Positions 44,361-56,220 are shown, counted from the first letter of the stretch. The stretch is 64,000 nucleotides of DNA from Beroe forskalii (GCA_011033025.1 WFMF01000004.1:744001-808000), one strand, 5' to 3'. The notes: generated by a model not told the origin, from the sequence alone. Numbers and translations are program-made.

Positions 44361-45645
44361 TCGGCTGTCGCAGTTGGAACATTCTGACAAGATGCATTAC
44401 TTGATCCTAGGTCTGATTTTTTGTTCCTGGGGTGGAATTAGTGAATTATTCATCCAAGAAGAGTCTCCTTGATCCTGAGAGAGTGTCCCTGATGCTGGGG
44501 AAGACTCTATGATCATAAGAGAGTCTCCTTGATGCTGAGATCGTCTCCCTATTCTTGAAAGAGGAGGCTACACTCCTTCATGACAGCTATGTACCCTAGG
44601 GTACATTCCTTGATTCTAGGACAGCATCCTAGATCTTGCAAAATTGTCCTTGATCCTGAGAGAGTCTCCTTGATCTTCAGAGAGTCTCCTTGATCCTGAG
44701 AGAGTCTCCTTGATCCTGAGAGAGTGTCCCTGATGCTGGGGAAGACTCTATGATCCTAAGAGAGTCTCCTTGATGCTGAGATCGTCTCCCTATTCCTGAA
44801 AGAGGAGGCTACACTCCTTCATGACAGCTATGTACCCTAGGGTACATTCCTTGATTCTAGGACAGCATCCTAGATCTTGCAAAATTGTCCTTGATCCTGA
44901 GAGAGTCTCCTTGATCCTGAGAGAGTCTCCTTGATCCTGAGAGAGTCTCCCTGATCCTAGGGAAGACTCTATGATCCTCAGAGAGTCTCCCTGATCCTGA
45001 GGGAGTCTCCCTGATCCCAAGGGAAGAACTCTATGATCCTGAGAGAGTCTCCTTGATCCTGGGATAGTCTCTTAGATCCTGAGAGAGTCTCCTTGATCCT
45101 GAGAGAGTCTCCTTGATCCTGAGAGAGTCTCCCTGATCCTAGGGAAGACTCTATGATCCTCAGAAAGTCTCCCTGACTCTGAGAGAGTCTCCCTGATCCT
45201 AGGGAAGACTCTATGATCCTGAGAGAGTCTCCCTGATCCCAAGGGAAGAACTCTATGATCCTGAGAGAGTCTCCTTGATGCTGAGATAGTGTCCCTGATG
45301 TTGGGAGAGTCTCCTTGATCCTGAGAGAGTCTCTTTGATCCTGAGAGAGTCTCCCTGATCCTAGGGAAGACTCTATGATCCTGAGAGAGTCTCCCTGATC
45401 CTGAGAGAGTCTCTCTGATCCTGAGAGAGTCTCCCTGATCCTGAGAGAGTCTCTCTGATCCTGAGAGAGTCTCCCTGATCCTGAGAGAGTCTCTCTGATC
45501 CCAAAGGAAGAAGTCTATGATCCTGAGAGAGTCTCCTTGATGCTGAGATAGTGTCCCTGATGTTGGGAGAGTCACCTTAATCCTGGGAGATTGTCTTTGA
45601 TCCTAGGGAAGACTATGATCCTGAGAGAGCCTCCTTGATCTTATA
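44361..45645 (+). repeat. 5' flank and 20 bp minisatellite, copy C
   Basis: Starts agttggaacattctgacaag, then the array. The 18 bp palindrome is at 44589-44606 and 44830-44847. The array is shorter than in B, with a section of pure gatcctgagagagtctccct repeats at 45340-45490 that suggests recent slippage or unequal exchange. Confidence 0.9.
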
Positions 45646-45717
45646 AGTATACATATTACCTATAAGTACACTCTTCATCCTGCAACCCACTGACTATGAT
45701 TCTAGATTTAATAGATC

Positions 45718-48591
45718 ATGAGCAGCACAGACTCAGATTTTGTGGAATCAGACCCTGAGTATTCTGATGAATCAGGCACCACAACTACAGGTATCATCTA
45801 CCTAATGCTTGCATAACATATTCATTGAAATGTCCAAGATACTTTGATAGAGTTTAGATCACTCCCTTTAGTGGCTAGCCTCAGCACAACTGAGATGCTC
45901 TTTCATAAAAATTGGTAACAGAAAATAGGCAAAATGGTACCACAGGAACACGACAAAAATTAGCCTCCATTAGCCTCCATTAGCCTCCATGGAGGCTGAG
46001 TGGAGGCTGAGTGGAGCCTGAGTGGAGGCTAAGTGGAGGCTAATTTCAAAAATTAGCCTCCACGGAGGCTAGTGGAGGCATGAGGCTAATTTTCGAAAAA
46101 ATAGCCTCCACTATGGAGGCTATATTAGCCTCCACTAGCCTCCACTAGGCTCCACTAGCCTCCACTCAGCCTCCACTCAGCCTCCACTCAGCCTCCAAGG
46201 GAGGCTAAAATTTTTTGGTTTAGCCTCCACTAGCCTCCACTCAAGATTTAGCCTCCATTAGCCTCCACGGAAATTTAAAAATTCATTTTTTGGATTCTAT
46301 GGAAGCTATTTTGACAGTGCTAGTGGAGGCTATAGCCTCCAAATGGAGGCTAAAATCATGAAAGAACACAGATAATATGCTAGCCTCCACAAAATTAAAT
46401 TTATGTCATGTTTTTACATTTTGTAACATAGACCAAAGTCTAGTATTAGGCACCACTAGGCCTCCACTAGAATCCACCTCCAGCCTCCACTCAGCTCCAC
46501 TAGGCTCCACTCAGCCTCCACTAGGTTTCCACCTTAGATTCAGCCTCCACTAGCCTCCACGCAGCCTCCACTCAGCCTCCATTAGCCTCCACTCAGCCTC
46601 CACTAGGCTCCACTAGCCTCCACTAGGCTCCACTAGCCTCCACTAGGCTAGTGGAGCTAAGTGGAGCCTAGTGGAGGCTGAGTGGAGGCTAAGTGGAGCC
46701 TAGTGGAGGCTGAATGGAGCCTAGTTGAGGCTGAGTGGAGCCTAGTGGAGGCTAGTGGAGGTTGAGTGGAGCCTAGTGGAGGCTAAGTGGAGCCTAGTGG
46801 AGGCTGAATGGAGGCTAGTGGAGCCTATTGGAGCCTAGTGGAGGTTGAGTGGAGCCTAGTGGAGGCTAAGTGGAGCCTAGTGGAGGCTGAGTGGGGAGCC
46901 TAGTGGAGGCTAGTGGGGCCTGAGTGGAGCCTAGTGGAGGCTGAGTGGAGCCTAGTGGAGGCTAAGTGGAGGCTAGTGGAGGCTGAGTGGAGCCTAGTGG
47001 AGGCTGAGGGAGCCTAGTGGAGGCTGAATGGATCCTAGTGGAGGCTAGTGGAGCCTATTGGATCCTAGTGGAGGCTAGTGGAGCCTGGTGGGCCAGTGGT
47101 GGCCAGTGGAGTGGGAGGCTGAGTGGAGCCTAGTGGAGGCTAGTGGGGCCTAAGTGGAGCCTAGTGGAGGCTGAGTGGAGCCTAGTGGAGGCTAAGTGGA
47201 GGCTGAGGAGCCTAGTGGAGGCTGAGTGGAGCCTAGTGGAGGCTGAGTGGAGCCTAGTGGAGGCTGAGTGGAGCCTAGTGGAGGCTAAGTGGAGCCTAGT
47301 GGAGGCTGAGTGTAGGACAGTTGGAGCTGTCTGAAAGTTTGAAGCGATATATTGTTTTTCACATTAGTACACATAAATCACCATTTTCAGCAAGAAATTT
47401 GTGTTTTTGTAGGCTTATTGATTTAGGTTTCAGTTTTCCACTTAGCCTCCACTCAGCCTCCATTAGCCTCCATTAGCCTCCATATGGAGGCTTTAGCCTA
47501 CAAAATTGACTTTTAAATTTCTGTGGAGGCTAATGGAGGCTACCCTGAGTGGAGGCTAGTGGAGGCTATTGAGGCTAACCAAAATTTAGCCTCCATGGAG
47601 GCTGAGTGGAGGCTGAGTGGAGGCTGAGTGGAGGCTAGTGGAGGCTAATGGAGGCTAGTGGAGGCTAATATAGCTCCATAGTGGAGGCTATTTTCAAAAA
47701 TTAGCCTCTATGCTCCACTAAGCCTCCGTGGAGGCTAATTTTGAAATTAGCCCACTTAGGCTCCACTCAGGCTCCACTCAGCCTCCACTCAGCCTCCATG
47801 GAGGCTAATGGAGGCTAATGGAGGCTAATTTTTGTCGTGTTCCTGTGGTACCATTTTGCCCAGAAAATAATAAGCTGTCATTGTATTGAAAGTAATGAAT
47901 ATAAATCTCATTCAATGTTGTGTTAATTAATACCTAAATTCATCATTATTTGCAGATACAGATGAAGATGTATCTGAAACCGTTTTTTAAAAACGAAACC
48001 AGGAGTGCTACACAGAACACAGCCCTATACATGTGCAGTCTGCAGCAGCAAGAGGTTACTTATAATTCCTGGTAGATTTTCGCCAATTGCTTTAATGAGT
48101 TAATGCTTGATGGCTCACTGTTGAAAAATATCTATTTCTATTTGGTTGAAAAGAAGTGAAGTAATGACTTTATCGGTTGATTAATCTGTTTTTAAAAGTT
48201 AGATTTCTTTCTCTTCAAAATTTCTTTGGTCTTATTAAACAGGTTCTATTCATCAGATGAAACCGTTCCGTTGGGAGGAGAAGGGTCATTGTACACCAAC
48301 AAGAAATGCTGCAGCAGGTGAAACCTAACATAGTACCATGATTATCTCCACAATCAACAATTATTATTCCATTACTGATATTTTGAAATTTTCAGTCCGT
48401 TCTGAGTAGACTCAATTAGAAGCAGTTTTCCTCTATTACAAACTTTAAAGCAGCATTTGCAACTGTTATCAGGCTCTTGACGTGCTGGCATCGGCTATAA
48501 ATTTGATAGACCCTAAGTACCAAGAGTACACTGACAAGATCAAAGACAGAGCCCTCCCAAGTCCACCAAGATTGGAGGGTTTAAAGCTCTG
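45718..48591 (+). pseudogene. RAG1-like unit copy C, exons 1-4
   Basis: Exon 1 45718-45790; exon 2 47956-48054; exon 3 48243-48317; exon 4 48473-48591. Exons 2-4 have single-base and codon-scale deletions (for example ccaggagtgc for ccagggagtgc, gccctatac for gcccctatac). Intron 1 contains the 1.9 kb element E3. Confidence 0.6.
45928..47860. mobile_element. Iteron-packed TIR element E3 (GGAGGCTAAT type), 9 bp TSD
   Basis: 1,933 bp between two CAGAAAATA copies (45919-45927, 47861-47869). The empty site taacagaaaataataagc is seen in copies A, B and E. Perfect terminal inverted repeats of about 40 bp start GGCAAAATGGTACCACAGGA. The body is gcctccact/agtggaggct words on both strands, with a tandem stretch at 46650-47320 and a unique AT-rich spacer at 47335-47445. 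The ORF reading SLVEAEWSLVEAEW is an artefact. No transposase. Confidence 0.88.
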
Positions 48592-48794
48592 GTAAGTAAA
48601 AGTATTGTATCTATTCACCCGAGGTCAGACCAACTTCCCTTTGCCCTATATGTCCTGCCTTAAACCAAAAAAATCATGAATTCATTCTTTCAATCATTTA
48701 TTCATTAACTTTCATCCAATCATTTAAATCATTCATCCAATCATTTAAATCATTGATTCATCCAATCATTTATCATCCATTCATTCATTCACAG

Positions 48795-49800
48795 ACTCAC
48801 AAAGTAGAGACGAGAAGTTCTCAGGAGCAGTGCTTAAAGCATCGACGCTTCCTCAAGAGAGAGTGTGGGGTCGAGTATCCCTCCAAGAAGATTTTACGAC
48901 GGGAAAAATGAAGCGTGTAGTTAAAGTAGTACCAGACATGAATGAAATCATCAAAGGAAAACTGTCCCTAGGGGTGTCTTCGTACCAAGTTATATGGACT
49001 ATCTTAGGTTACAGTCAAGCAATTCCATGAAGTTGGAATCCTCAGACCTTCTATGAAGGTGATTGAGTTCCAACTCAAGGATGGACTTGACGGGCAGGTA
49101 ATCAGATTGAAATAAAGGAGAAGTGGAATAAGATGGTTACCATGGGATTTGCTGTAGTGAAGATTGTCGACAAGACTGAAGCAATACACAAAACAGTGTT
49201 TGAGAATCCCATATCGAACTCAAATTTCTCTGTTAAGCCTTTGTGTATGGTACTTCAGGACGAAACTTACGAACTGTGTAAAGCTCTTTTCGAGAGGTAC
49301 CTGAAAGAGCAACCAAATACAGTGGTTGATATCACCCCTGACTATCAAGCGAACGTTTCATTTAATATTAAGAGATGTATGATTGATGGCAAATTGAGAG
49401 GTCTTATCAGTGGGCAGTCTGCGGCACATTGTTACGGGTGTGACTGGACTCTTGAGAACTATTATATTGGGGGAGCGACAGAAGGAAGTTTTTGGTGTTC
49501 ATTATTTGATGTTTGACGTTGGTGAACAGAGCAAAAAAGTTGGAGAACGTATATTTTCGGCTTTTACGCAAGGGGTTGATTGGTTGCAGAGACGCTAAGA
49601 AGAGGATGAACTTTACCGAGCAACCAATCGCCCCTCTGGAGAGCATGACTGTTCTTCATTCCGTCATCAATTGTTGCAAACTGATGTTCAATACCCTGGT
49701 CGTAGCCGAGTGTTGCAACCTGAGCACCATCAAACCCTACAAGAACATGTCATCAGATAACGTCAAACTAAGAGACGATGGCACGCATGACATTAAATGA
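48795..49800 (+). pseudogene. RAG1/Transib-like transposase core, exon 5 of copy C
   Basis: No large insertion. After ACTCACAAAG the early frame suffers deletions (aaaactgtccc shortened, tagggttacag shortened, gacggggcagg shortened), so the DGLDG part is out of frame. From 49133 an open frame covers MGFAVVKIVDK, NSNFSVKPLC, LQDET, CMIDGKL (second candidate Asp) and the HCYGC pair. It then reaches an extra G (ttgggggagcg) that shifts the frame. A second frame (49513-49800) carries RAKKLENVYF and the SMTVLHSVINCC block. Confidence 0.75.
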
Positions 49801-50115
49801 AATTTGATTTATAAAGGAGCACTCAAAATCTACTTAAGCATTGAATCTTGACGAGGGTCGTCAGACCCGAGTGGGAAGAAATACTGTTGTTTGGTCAGAG
49901 AATAGTAGGTCCCAGCTGTTTCCGGTCGGGGTATAATCCAGTTCCATGATCTCAGCTGTGACCGTATACCTTCGATAATGAACTCGGCACGCCCGTTCAT
50001 TATCCACCATACAGTCTCGGGCTGTCGCCCTGACCATGTAAGTTGCGGTATACGGTCACCACTTCGACATGTAACCGCTTAGTATACACTTTAAATTTTC
50101 AACAGTTTAGTGACG
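49801..50115 (+). repeat. 3' end of RAG1-like unit copy C
   Basis: Same non-coding tail as at 5205-5563 and 52243-52575, ending near gtgacgggtgtag where Penelope-like DNA begins. Confidence 0.7.
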
Positions 50116-51080
50116 GGTGTAGAATAGGGATTTCTTCGTCAATTTAATCAGAAATAGGACGAGTAGAGTGGTTACGAACATCTTCAATTGTAACAATTAA
50201 AACGTCGTGTTCTTGTGATGTTTCAATGAATATATCATTCATCATAGTCATACATTCTGAGAAGTTAATTGGTTAGAACATACAACTGACACGCAACATA
50301 TTCATATCACTACGCTTTTATCTTAACTAAATCTATAATTGAATTAAATTAATTTATTAGAAAATGCACTGAATATAATGTTTGTCTTATTGTTCGTTAT
50401 GTGAAAATGTAAAAATATAATATATTCAAATGTCAAGGCACGAGCACTGTACACAGTACACAGTGACGTAATGACGTATGTGAGCTAGTAGAGAGAGAGA
50501 GAGTTCCCGCTCAAACCCTATGCTTGTCAATACGTCACTGCATACCGACACTCTGTTGCTCAGTGACTCTGTGTCTTGACCTTGTCAATAGCTGGGGAAA
50601 ATTCTGCCTTTCAGTTGGTCTTGATATGTTGGTAAATTAAATAAGAATAACGGTACTGATTTCAGTTTATCATTAATTAATACGTTCCATCGTATTCCTG
50701 TATATATAAGCTTTCTTTAATTTTGCGTTTTAAACATTTTAACATATTTAAATGTTATCACAGTTCTCAAACGATTTGGCAACTTGATTCGCCGCCAAGT
50801 GTTTTCCAACTTCGGTCATACCAGTTCCACTTGTCTTCATGTGTTCTTCAAACCGTGTTCTGAAGAGCACGACAAGTCTCACCAATATACCGTCGCCCAC
50901 AACTACAAGTGATCCTGTATACCAAATCATGTTTGAGGTGTTTTGGCTGTCTGTCTTTAAAACTGAACTTATGACATAATTTAGAATAACTGTTTAAATA
51001 AATTAACTGACATTTCCCCGGTACTAATACATTGTTTGACTTTCGATGAAATGTCGCCAATGTATGGTAACTTAAAATAC
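50116..51080 (-). mobile_element. Penelope-like element fragment (GIY-YIG end), copy 1
   Basis: Minus-strand frames at 50848-51060 and 50748-50930 encode VYRITCSCGRRYIGET and RFEEHMKTSGTGMTEVGKHL, the GIY-YIG nuclease signature of Penelope-like elements. One frameshift sits near 50870. The 3' part (50116-50747) matches 52576-53180, including gtacacagtacacagtgacg and a (GA)n run. The element is cut at 51080. Confidence 0.75.
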
Positions 51081-51746
51081 ACCTAAACTTTTTTCAGTCT
51101 CTTCGTGTACCAGCTTTTTTGTCAGCTTATTTTGACCCATGCTTGGGCTTGTTGGTTCTGGATTTCTATCAGGGGGCAAAAACATATCCCAAATAACTAT
51201 CCCAAATGCAATGTCCCCATTCAGCAACTACATATTATTAAATATGCCCATAGTTGACTATCACTATGATTGCATATGTTACAAATAATGGTATTGAGGG
51301 AATTGGCTTCATCCATCTATGAGTTGTTAAGTGTTTTTTCATAGTTCTCCCTGAAATTTATATCTATGTAAGTTATTTATTTATTGTTGATTTATATTTG
51401 AAATAAAGCTTATTACCTAATTTACCATTTGCAATTTATAGTAGCCCAATTGGCACCATTAACAAATTCTCCATATTCTAAGATACTACTGCATCAGCTG
51501 GAAAGTTTTTAATGAAAAAAAGCAAATCTCAACATAGCAAATAAGTAAAACTTTAGCACAAAATTCAACTACCACTCGCCCAGTTGGTACTCAAAAACCA
51601 AACTTATCTGTCAATTCTGTTCAGGTTCGCACTATAGCAACAGCCTGTGTGTTTCCTTTCTCCCAGAATTTGACAACCTTTGACATGTTGAAATTATGCC
51701 TTCATTGTGAAATGTCTCCTCTGAAAACACTCCAAAACATTTCGAG
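51081..51746. other. No recognised feature
   Basis: AT-rich unique-looking sequence between the first Penelope fragment and RAG1-like copy D. No ORF with a motif. Confidence 0.4.
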
Positions 51747-52242
51747 AGGTACCCGAAAAGAGCAACCAAATACGGTGGTTGATATCACCCCTGACTATCA
51801 AGCGAACGTTTCATTTAATATTAAGAGATGTATGATTGATGGCAAATTGAGAGGTCTTATCAGTGGGCAGTCTGCGGCACATTGTTACGGGTGTGACTGG
51901 ACTCTTGAGAACTATTATATTGGGGAGCGACAGAAGGAAGTTTTGGTGTTCATTATTTGATGTTTGACGTTGGTGAACAGAGCAAAAAAGTTGGAGAACG
52001 TATATTTTCGGCTTTTACGCAAGGGGTTGATTGGTTGCAGAGACGCTAAGAAGAGGATGAACTTTACCGAGCAACCAATCGCCCCTCTGGAGAGCATGAC
52101 TGTTCTTCATTCCGTCATCAATTGTTGCAAACTGATGTTCAATACCCTGGTCGTAGCCGAGTGTTGCAACCTGAGCACCATCAAACCCTACAAGAACATG
52201 TCATCAGATAACGTCAAACTAAGAGACGATGGCATCGCATGA
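51747..52242 (+). pseudogene. RAG1/Transib-like transposase fragment, copy D
   Basis: Truncated at the 5' side. It begins within exon 5 (cgagaggtacccg) and keeps EQPNTVVDITPDYQANVSF, CMIDGKL with the second candidate catalytic Asp, and the HCYGC pair. It has four T (gaagttttggtg) where copy A has five, so here the frame leads RQKEVLVFII then TGA, after which the RAKKLENVYF...SMTVLH frame follows in phase. The copy A frame avoids this TGA only by the extra T. This suggests the ancestral frame ran straight through, with a sense codon in place of TGA. Confidence 0.75.
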
Positions 52243-52575
52243 CATTAAATGAAATTTGATTTTATAAAGGAGCACTCAAAAATCTACTTAAGCATTGAAT
52301 CCCGACGAGGGTCGTCAGACCCGAGTGGGAAGAAATACTGTTGTTTGGTCAGAGAATAGTAGGTCCCAGCTGTTTCCGGTCGGGGTATAATCCAGTTCCA
52401 TGATCTCAGCTGTGACCGTATACCTTCGATAATGAACTCGGCACGCCTCGTCCATTATCCAACTTACACAGTCTCGGCTGTCGCCTCGACCATGTAAGTT
52501 GCGGTATACGGTCACCACTTCGACATGTAACCGCTTAGTATACACTTTAAATTTTCAACAGTTTATATAGTATTC
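52243..52575 (+). repeat. 3' end of RAG1-like unit copy D
   Basis: Non-coding tail as in copies A and C, including acagtttatatagtattcgtgacgggt, then Penelope-like sequence. Confidence 0.7.
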
Positions 52576-53727
52576 GTGACGGGTGTGTAGAATAGGGATT
52601 TCTTCGTCAATTTAATCAGAAATAGGACGAGTAGAGTGGTTGCGAACATCTTCAATTGTAACAGTTGAAACGTCGTGTTCTTGTGATATTTCAATGAATA
52701 TATCATTCATCATAGTCATACATTCTGAGAAGTTAATTGGTTAGAACATACAACTGACACGCAACATATTCATATCACTACGCTTTTATCTTAACTAAAT
52801 CTATAAATAATTGAATTAAATTAATTTATTAGAAAATGCACTGAATATATAATACGACAATCTATTGTCTGCTATTATGTGAAATACAATATACATTATA
52901 CAAGATACACAGCAATTGGCAATGTCAAGGCACGAGCACTGTACACAGTACACAGTGACGTAATGACGTATGTGAGCTAGTAGAGAGAGAGAGTTCCCGC
53001 TCAAACCCTATGCTTGTCAATACGTCACTGCATACCGACACTCTGTTGCTCAGTGACTCTGTGTCTTGACCTTGTCAATAGCTGGGGAAAATTCTGCCTT
53101 TCAGTTGGTCTTGATATGTTGGTAAATTAAATAAGAATAACGGTACTGATTTCAGTTTATCATTAATTAATGTTCCATCATCGTATTCCTGTATATATAA
53201 GCTTTCTTTAATTTTGCGTTTAAACATTTTGCTTTCAAATGTTAGTATATCACAGTTCTCAAACGTGATTTGGCAACTTGGATTCGCCGCCAAGTGTTTT
53301 CCAACTTCGGTCATACCAGTTCCACTTGTCTTCATGTGTTCTTCAAACCGTGTTCGAAGAGCACGACAAGTCTCACCAATATACCGTCGCCCACAACTAC
53401 AAGTGATCCTGTATACCAAATCATGTTTGAGGTGTTTTGGCTGTCTGTCTTTAAAACTGAACTTATGACATAATTTAGAATAACTGTTTAAATAAATTAA
53501 CTGACATTTCCCCGGTAAATCCTTACTAATACATTGTTTGACTTTCGATGAAATGTCGCCAATGTATGGTAACTTAAAATACACCTTAAACTTTTCTGGC
53601 CCTTCGTGTACCAGCTTTTCTGTCGTGTTAACTTTATTAGTAATTTCCTTGTTGATAGTACTATACGTAAAATTTTTACTGTATCCATTATTACTTAACA
53701 TTTCTACAATTTTCTCAACTTCAACTT
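52576..53727 (-). mobile_element. Penelope-like element fragment (GIY-YIG end), copy 2
   Basis: One open minus-strand frame of 208 codons (53701 to 53075). The N-terminal part links from the RT (VNTTEKLVHEGPEKFKVYF). Then come KCQLIYLNSYSKLCHKFSF, the GIY-YIG core (YRITCSCGRRYIGETCRAL) with the following RTRFEEHMK Arg/His residues, and the GKHLAAN end. The nuclease would nick target DNA for retrotransposition. 3' non-coding DNA runs to 52576. The fragment meets a plus-strand Penelope piece head to head at about 53727. Confidence 0.8.
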
Positions 53728-54178
53728 AGCCGTATTTGATAATGAAGATGATGCAGCCAGATTTTTAGCTTATTTAAACAGTTTACATCCCAGTATTAAG
53801 TTTACATGTGATAAAGAAGTGTCAGATAAATTGCCGATTTTAGATCTACTTATCATTAAAGACAGTAATTCCAGTACAGAGGACATATCTATTACAGTAT
53901 ACCGTAAACCGACACACTCAGGTGTGTTCACTCACTTTCTCAGTTTTTCACCGTTTAAGTTTAAGTTAGGTTTAATTAGGACCTTAGTCGATCGAGCGTA
54001 CAAAATTTGTAGCTCGTGGGAACTATTCCATGGTGAAGTTGAGAAAATTGTAGAAATGTTAAGTAATAATGGATACAGTGGGAATTTTACGTATAGTATT
54101 GTCAACAAGGAAATTGCTAATAGAGTTAACACGACAGAAAAGCTGGTACACGAAGGGCCAGAAAAGTTTAAGGTGTGA
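53728..54178 (+). mobile_element. Penelope-like element fragment (end of RT), inverted relative to copy 2
   Basis: An open frame from 53730 encodes AVFDNEDDAARFLAYLNS, then KLPILDLLII, VYRKPTHSGVFTHFLSFSPF and KLGLIRTLVDRAYKICSSW, typical of the late RT and thumb region of Penelope-like elements. It then reads the same VNTTEKLVHEGPEKFKV as copy 2 on the other strand. Both ends are truncated. The arrangement is an inverted partial dimer, as is common for Penelope-like insertions. Confidence 0.8.
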
Positions 54179-54189
54179 CCGGGGCAACT

Positions 54190-54521
54190 CAAAAATTTGG
54201 TCAGTTGGAACATTCTGACAAGATGCATTACTTGATCCTAGGTCTGATTTTTTGTTCCTGGGGTGGCATGGAATTAATGAATTATTCATCCAAGAAGAGT
54301 CTCCTTGATCCTGTAGCCAGACGTTGCCTGCCCCATATTTTTTTCAAAAAAGTCGGGGCGCGCGCGCTTCGCGCGCGCGAGGGTGAGCAACGCCCCAGCG
54401 TGATCCTGAGAAGTGTCCCTGATGCTGGGGGAAGACTCTATGATCCTAAAGAGTCTCCTTGATGCTGAGATCGTCTCCCTATTCCTGAAAGAGGAGGCTA
54501 CACTCCTTCATGACAGCTATG
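54190..54521 (+). repeat. 5' flank and start of minisatellite, copy E
   Basis: Begins ggtcagttggaacattctgac. At 54313-54402 a ~90 bp non-minisatellite stretch interrupts (gccagacgttgcctgcccc ... gagggtgagcaacgccccagc), containing the hairpin cgcgcgcgcttcgcgcgcgcg at 54358-54380. The array is then cut at agctatg by the outer nested element. Confidence 0.7.
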
Positions 54522-55509
54522 CTGCCGCTTTTTCAAAGGAGGGGGTAAGCGCCATCGACATGTTTTTGAGATATTACAACTTTTGTGTTTGTAATTTTTA
54601 AGACCTTTTAATTCCACCAAATTTTCTTTAATTTTAGGAACAATGCTAGCTGAAACTTAGACTTAAATTTTAGTACCAATTTCAACTTTCCCCGATAAGA
54701 TGAACACAAATATCATTAAAAATGAATTTTCGTAAAAATTTCTGCTAAATTTGAATTTTCACCTTGGACTTACCCTCTATTCTGAGAAAAGCATACACTT
54801 ACCTCCCTTTCTTGAGAAAAATGACTGAAGATCTAGATATCTGGGGTAAATCCACATTTTCAATTAAACTTAAAAGTAGGATGTGAAATGGTTTGTGTGT
54901 TTGTTTTTGGATTTTACCCCAAGTATGATGAATATTTGTTGTCATGTTAGCTCAAGAAAGGGAGGTAACTGTGCTATCATCCCCAAAATAATGAAATCTG
55001 ATCAGGGGGTAACTCCATTTCTCTCAGAAAAAGGGGGTAACTGTGGAGTTACTTCATTTTCTGAGACAATTGGTGTAGAAAATGCAGAAAAATCGGCATA
55101 ATAGGCCGCGAACTTTAGTTCGCCGCGAACCCGGGCGAACTCAGGCGGAACCCGCGCGAACTCCGCGCGGGTTCATAGCGTTCGCCGACAGTTCGCCAAT
55201 TTTTTCCTTGGCGAACTCCGCTGAAGTTCGCCGAGAGTTCGCCAGACGTTCGCCGAACTCCGGGCGAACTCAGGCGAACTCAGGCGAACCCGCGCGGAGT
55301 TCGCCGCAAACTAGCGAACTAGTTCGCCGCGAATAATTCGCAGCAAGAACTTAAAATTTTGGTTGGCGAACGATTTTTTGGAGTTCGCGGCGAACGAGTT
55401 CGCAACGGAACTAGTTCGCGGCGGACTGGATTCGCCGCGAACACCACCCCCTAAGTTCGCGGCGAACTAGTTCGCGGCGAACTCTGTCCGACGTTGTCTG
55501 ACTCCTTCG

Positions 55510-56220
55510 CCTTCGGTTAGGGTTTGGGTTAGGGTTTGGGTTGGGTTTTGGGTTAGGGCCCATCCATGAACTATAAAGGACGTCCGCAAAATTTCGAGCA
55601 TTTTAGACCCCTCCCTCCCCTTGTCCGCATTTCAGAAACCCCTCCCTCCCCACAGGACGTCCGCACTTTTCTTTAAAATCTTCTGAGTCATCATTCTGGG
55701 CCCGGAAATTTCACGATTTTCTTGTGAAATAACCGTCAAATCGACCATAACTTCAAAATTGCGGACGTCCGCATTTGACCAACACCCCTCCCCTATGTCC
55801 ACAAACGTCCGCATTGGGCGGACTCCCTCCTCCCCCCCTCATTGCGGACGTCCTTTATGGATGGCCCTTAGGGTTTTGGGTTAGGGTTAGGGTTTGGGTT
55901 TGGGTTAGGGGTTTGGGTTAGGGTTTGGGTTAGGGTTTGGGTTAGGGTTTTTGGGTTTGGGTTAGGGTTTGGGTTTGGGTTTAGGGTTTGGGTTTTGGTT
56001 GGGTTAGGGTTTGGGTTAGGGTTTGGGTTAGGGTTTGGGTTAGGGGTTTAGGGTTAGGGTTTGGGTTTTTGGGTTAGGGTTAGGGTTTGAATTAGGGTTT
56101 GGGTTAGGGTTTGGGTTTGGGTTAGGGTTTGGGTTAGGGTTTGGGTTTGGGTTTGGGTTAGGGTTAGGGGTTGGGTTCGGGTTTGGGTTTGCGTTTGGAT
56201 TCGGGTTAGGGTTTGGGTTG
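55510..56220 (+). repeat. Telomere-like TTAGGGTTTGGG array inside E4
   Basis: Mixed ttaggg and tttggg hexamers (plus strand G-rich), interrupted by 55556-55867. TTAGGG is the usual metazoan telomere repeat; the regular alternation with TTTGGG is not. G-tracts of three in phase would favour G-quadruplexes. Confidence 0.85.
55556..55867. mobile_element. 312 bp TIR element E6 (GGACGTCCGCA type) in the telomere-like array
   Basis: Ends GGGCC(C)ATCCAT...AAAGGACGTCCGCAA and the inverse ttgcggacgtcctttatgga, flanked by TTA on both sides. The interior has additional gacgtccgca/tgcggacgtcc words in both directions and C-rich ccctccctcccc stretches. Third level of nesting: minisatellite > outer element > E4 > E6. 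Confidence 0.75.
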
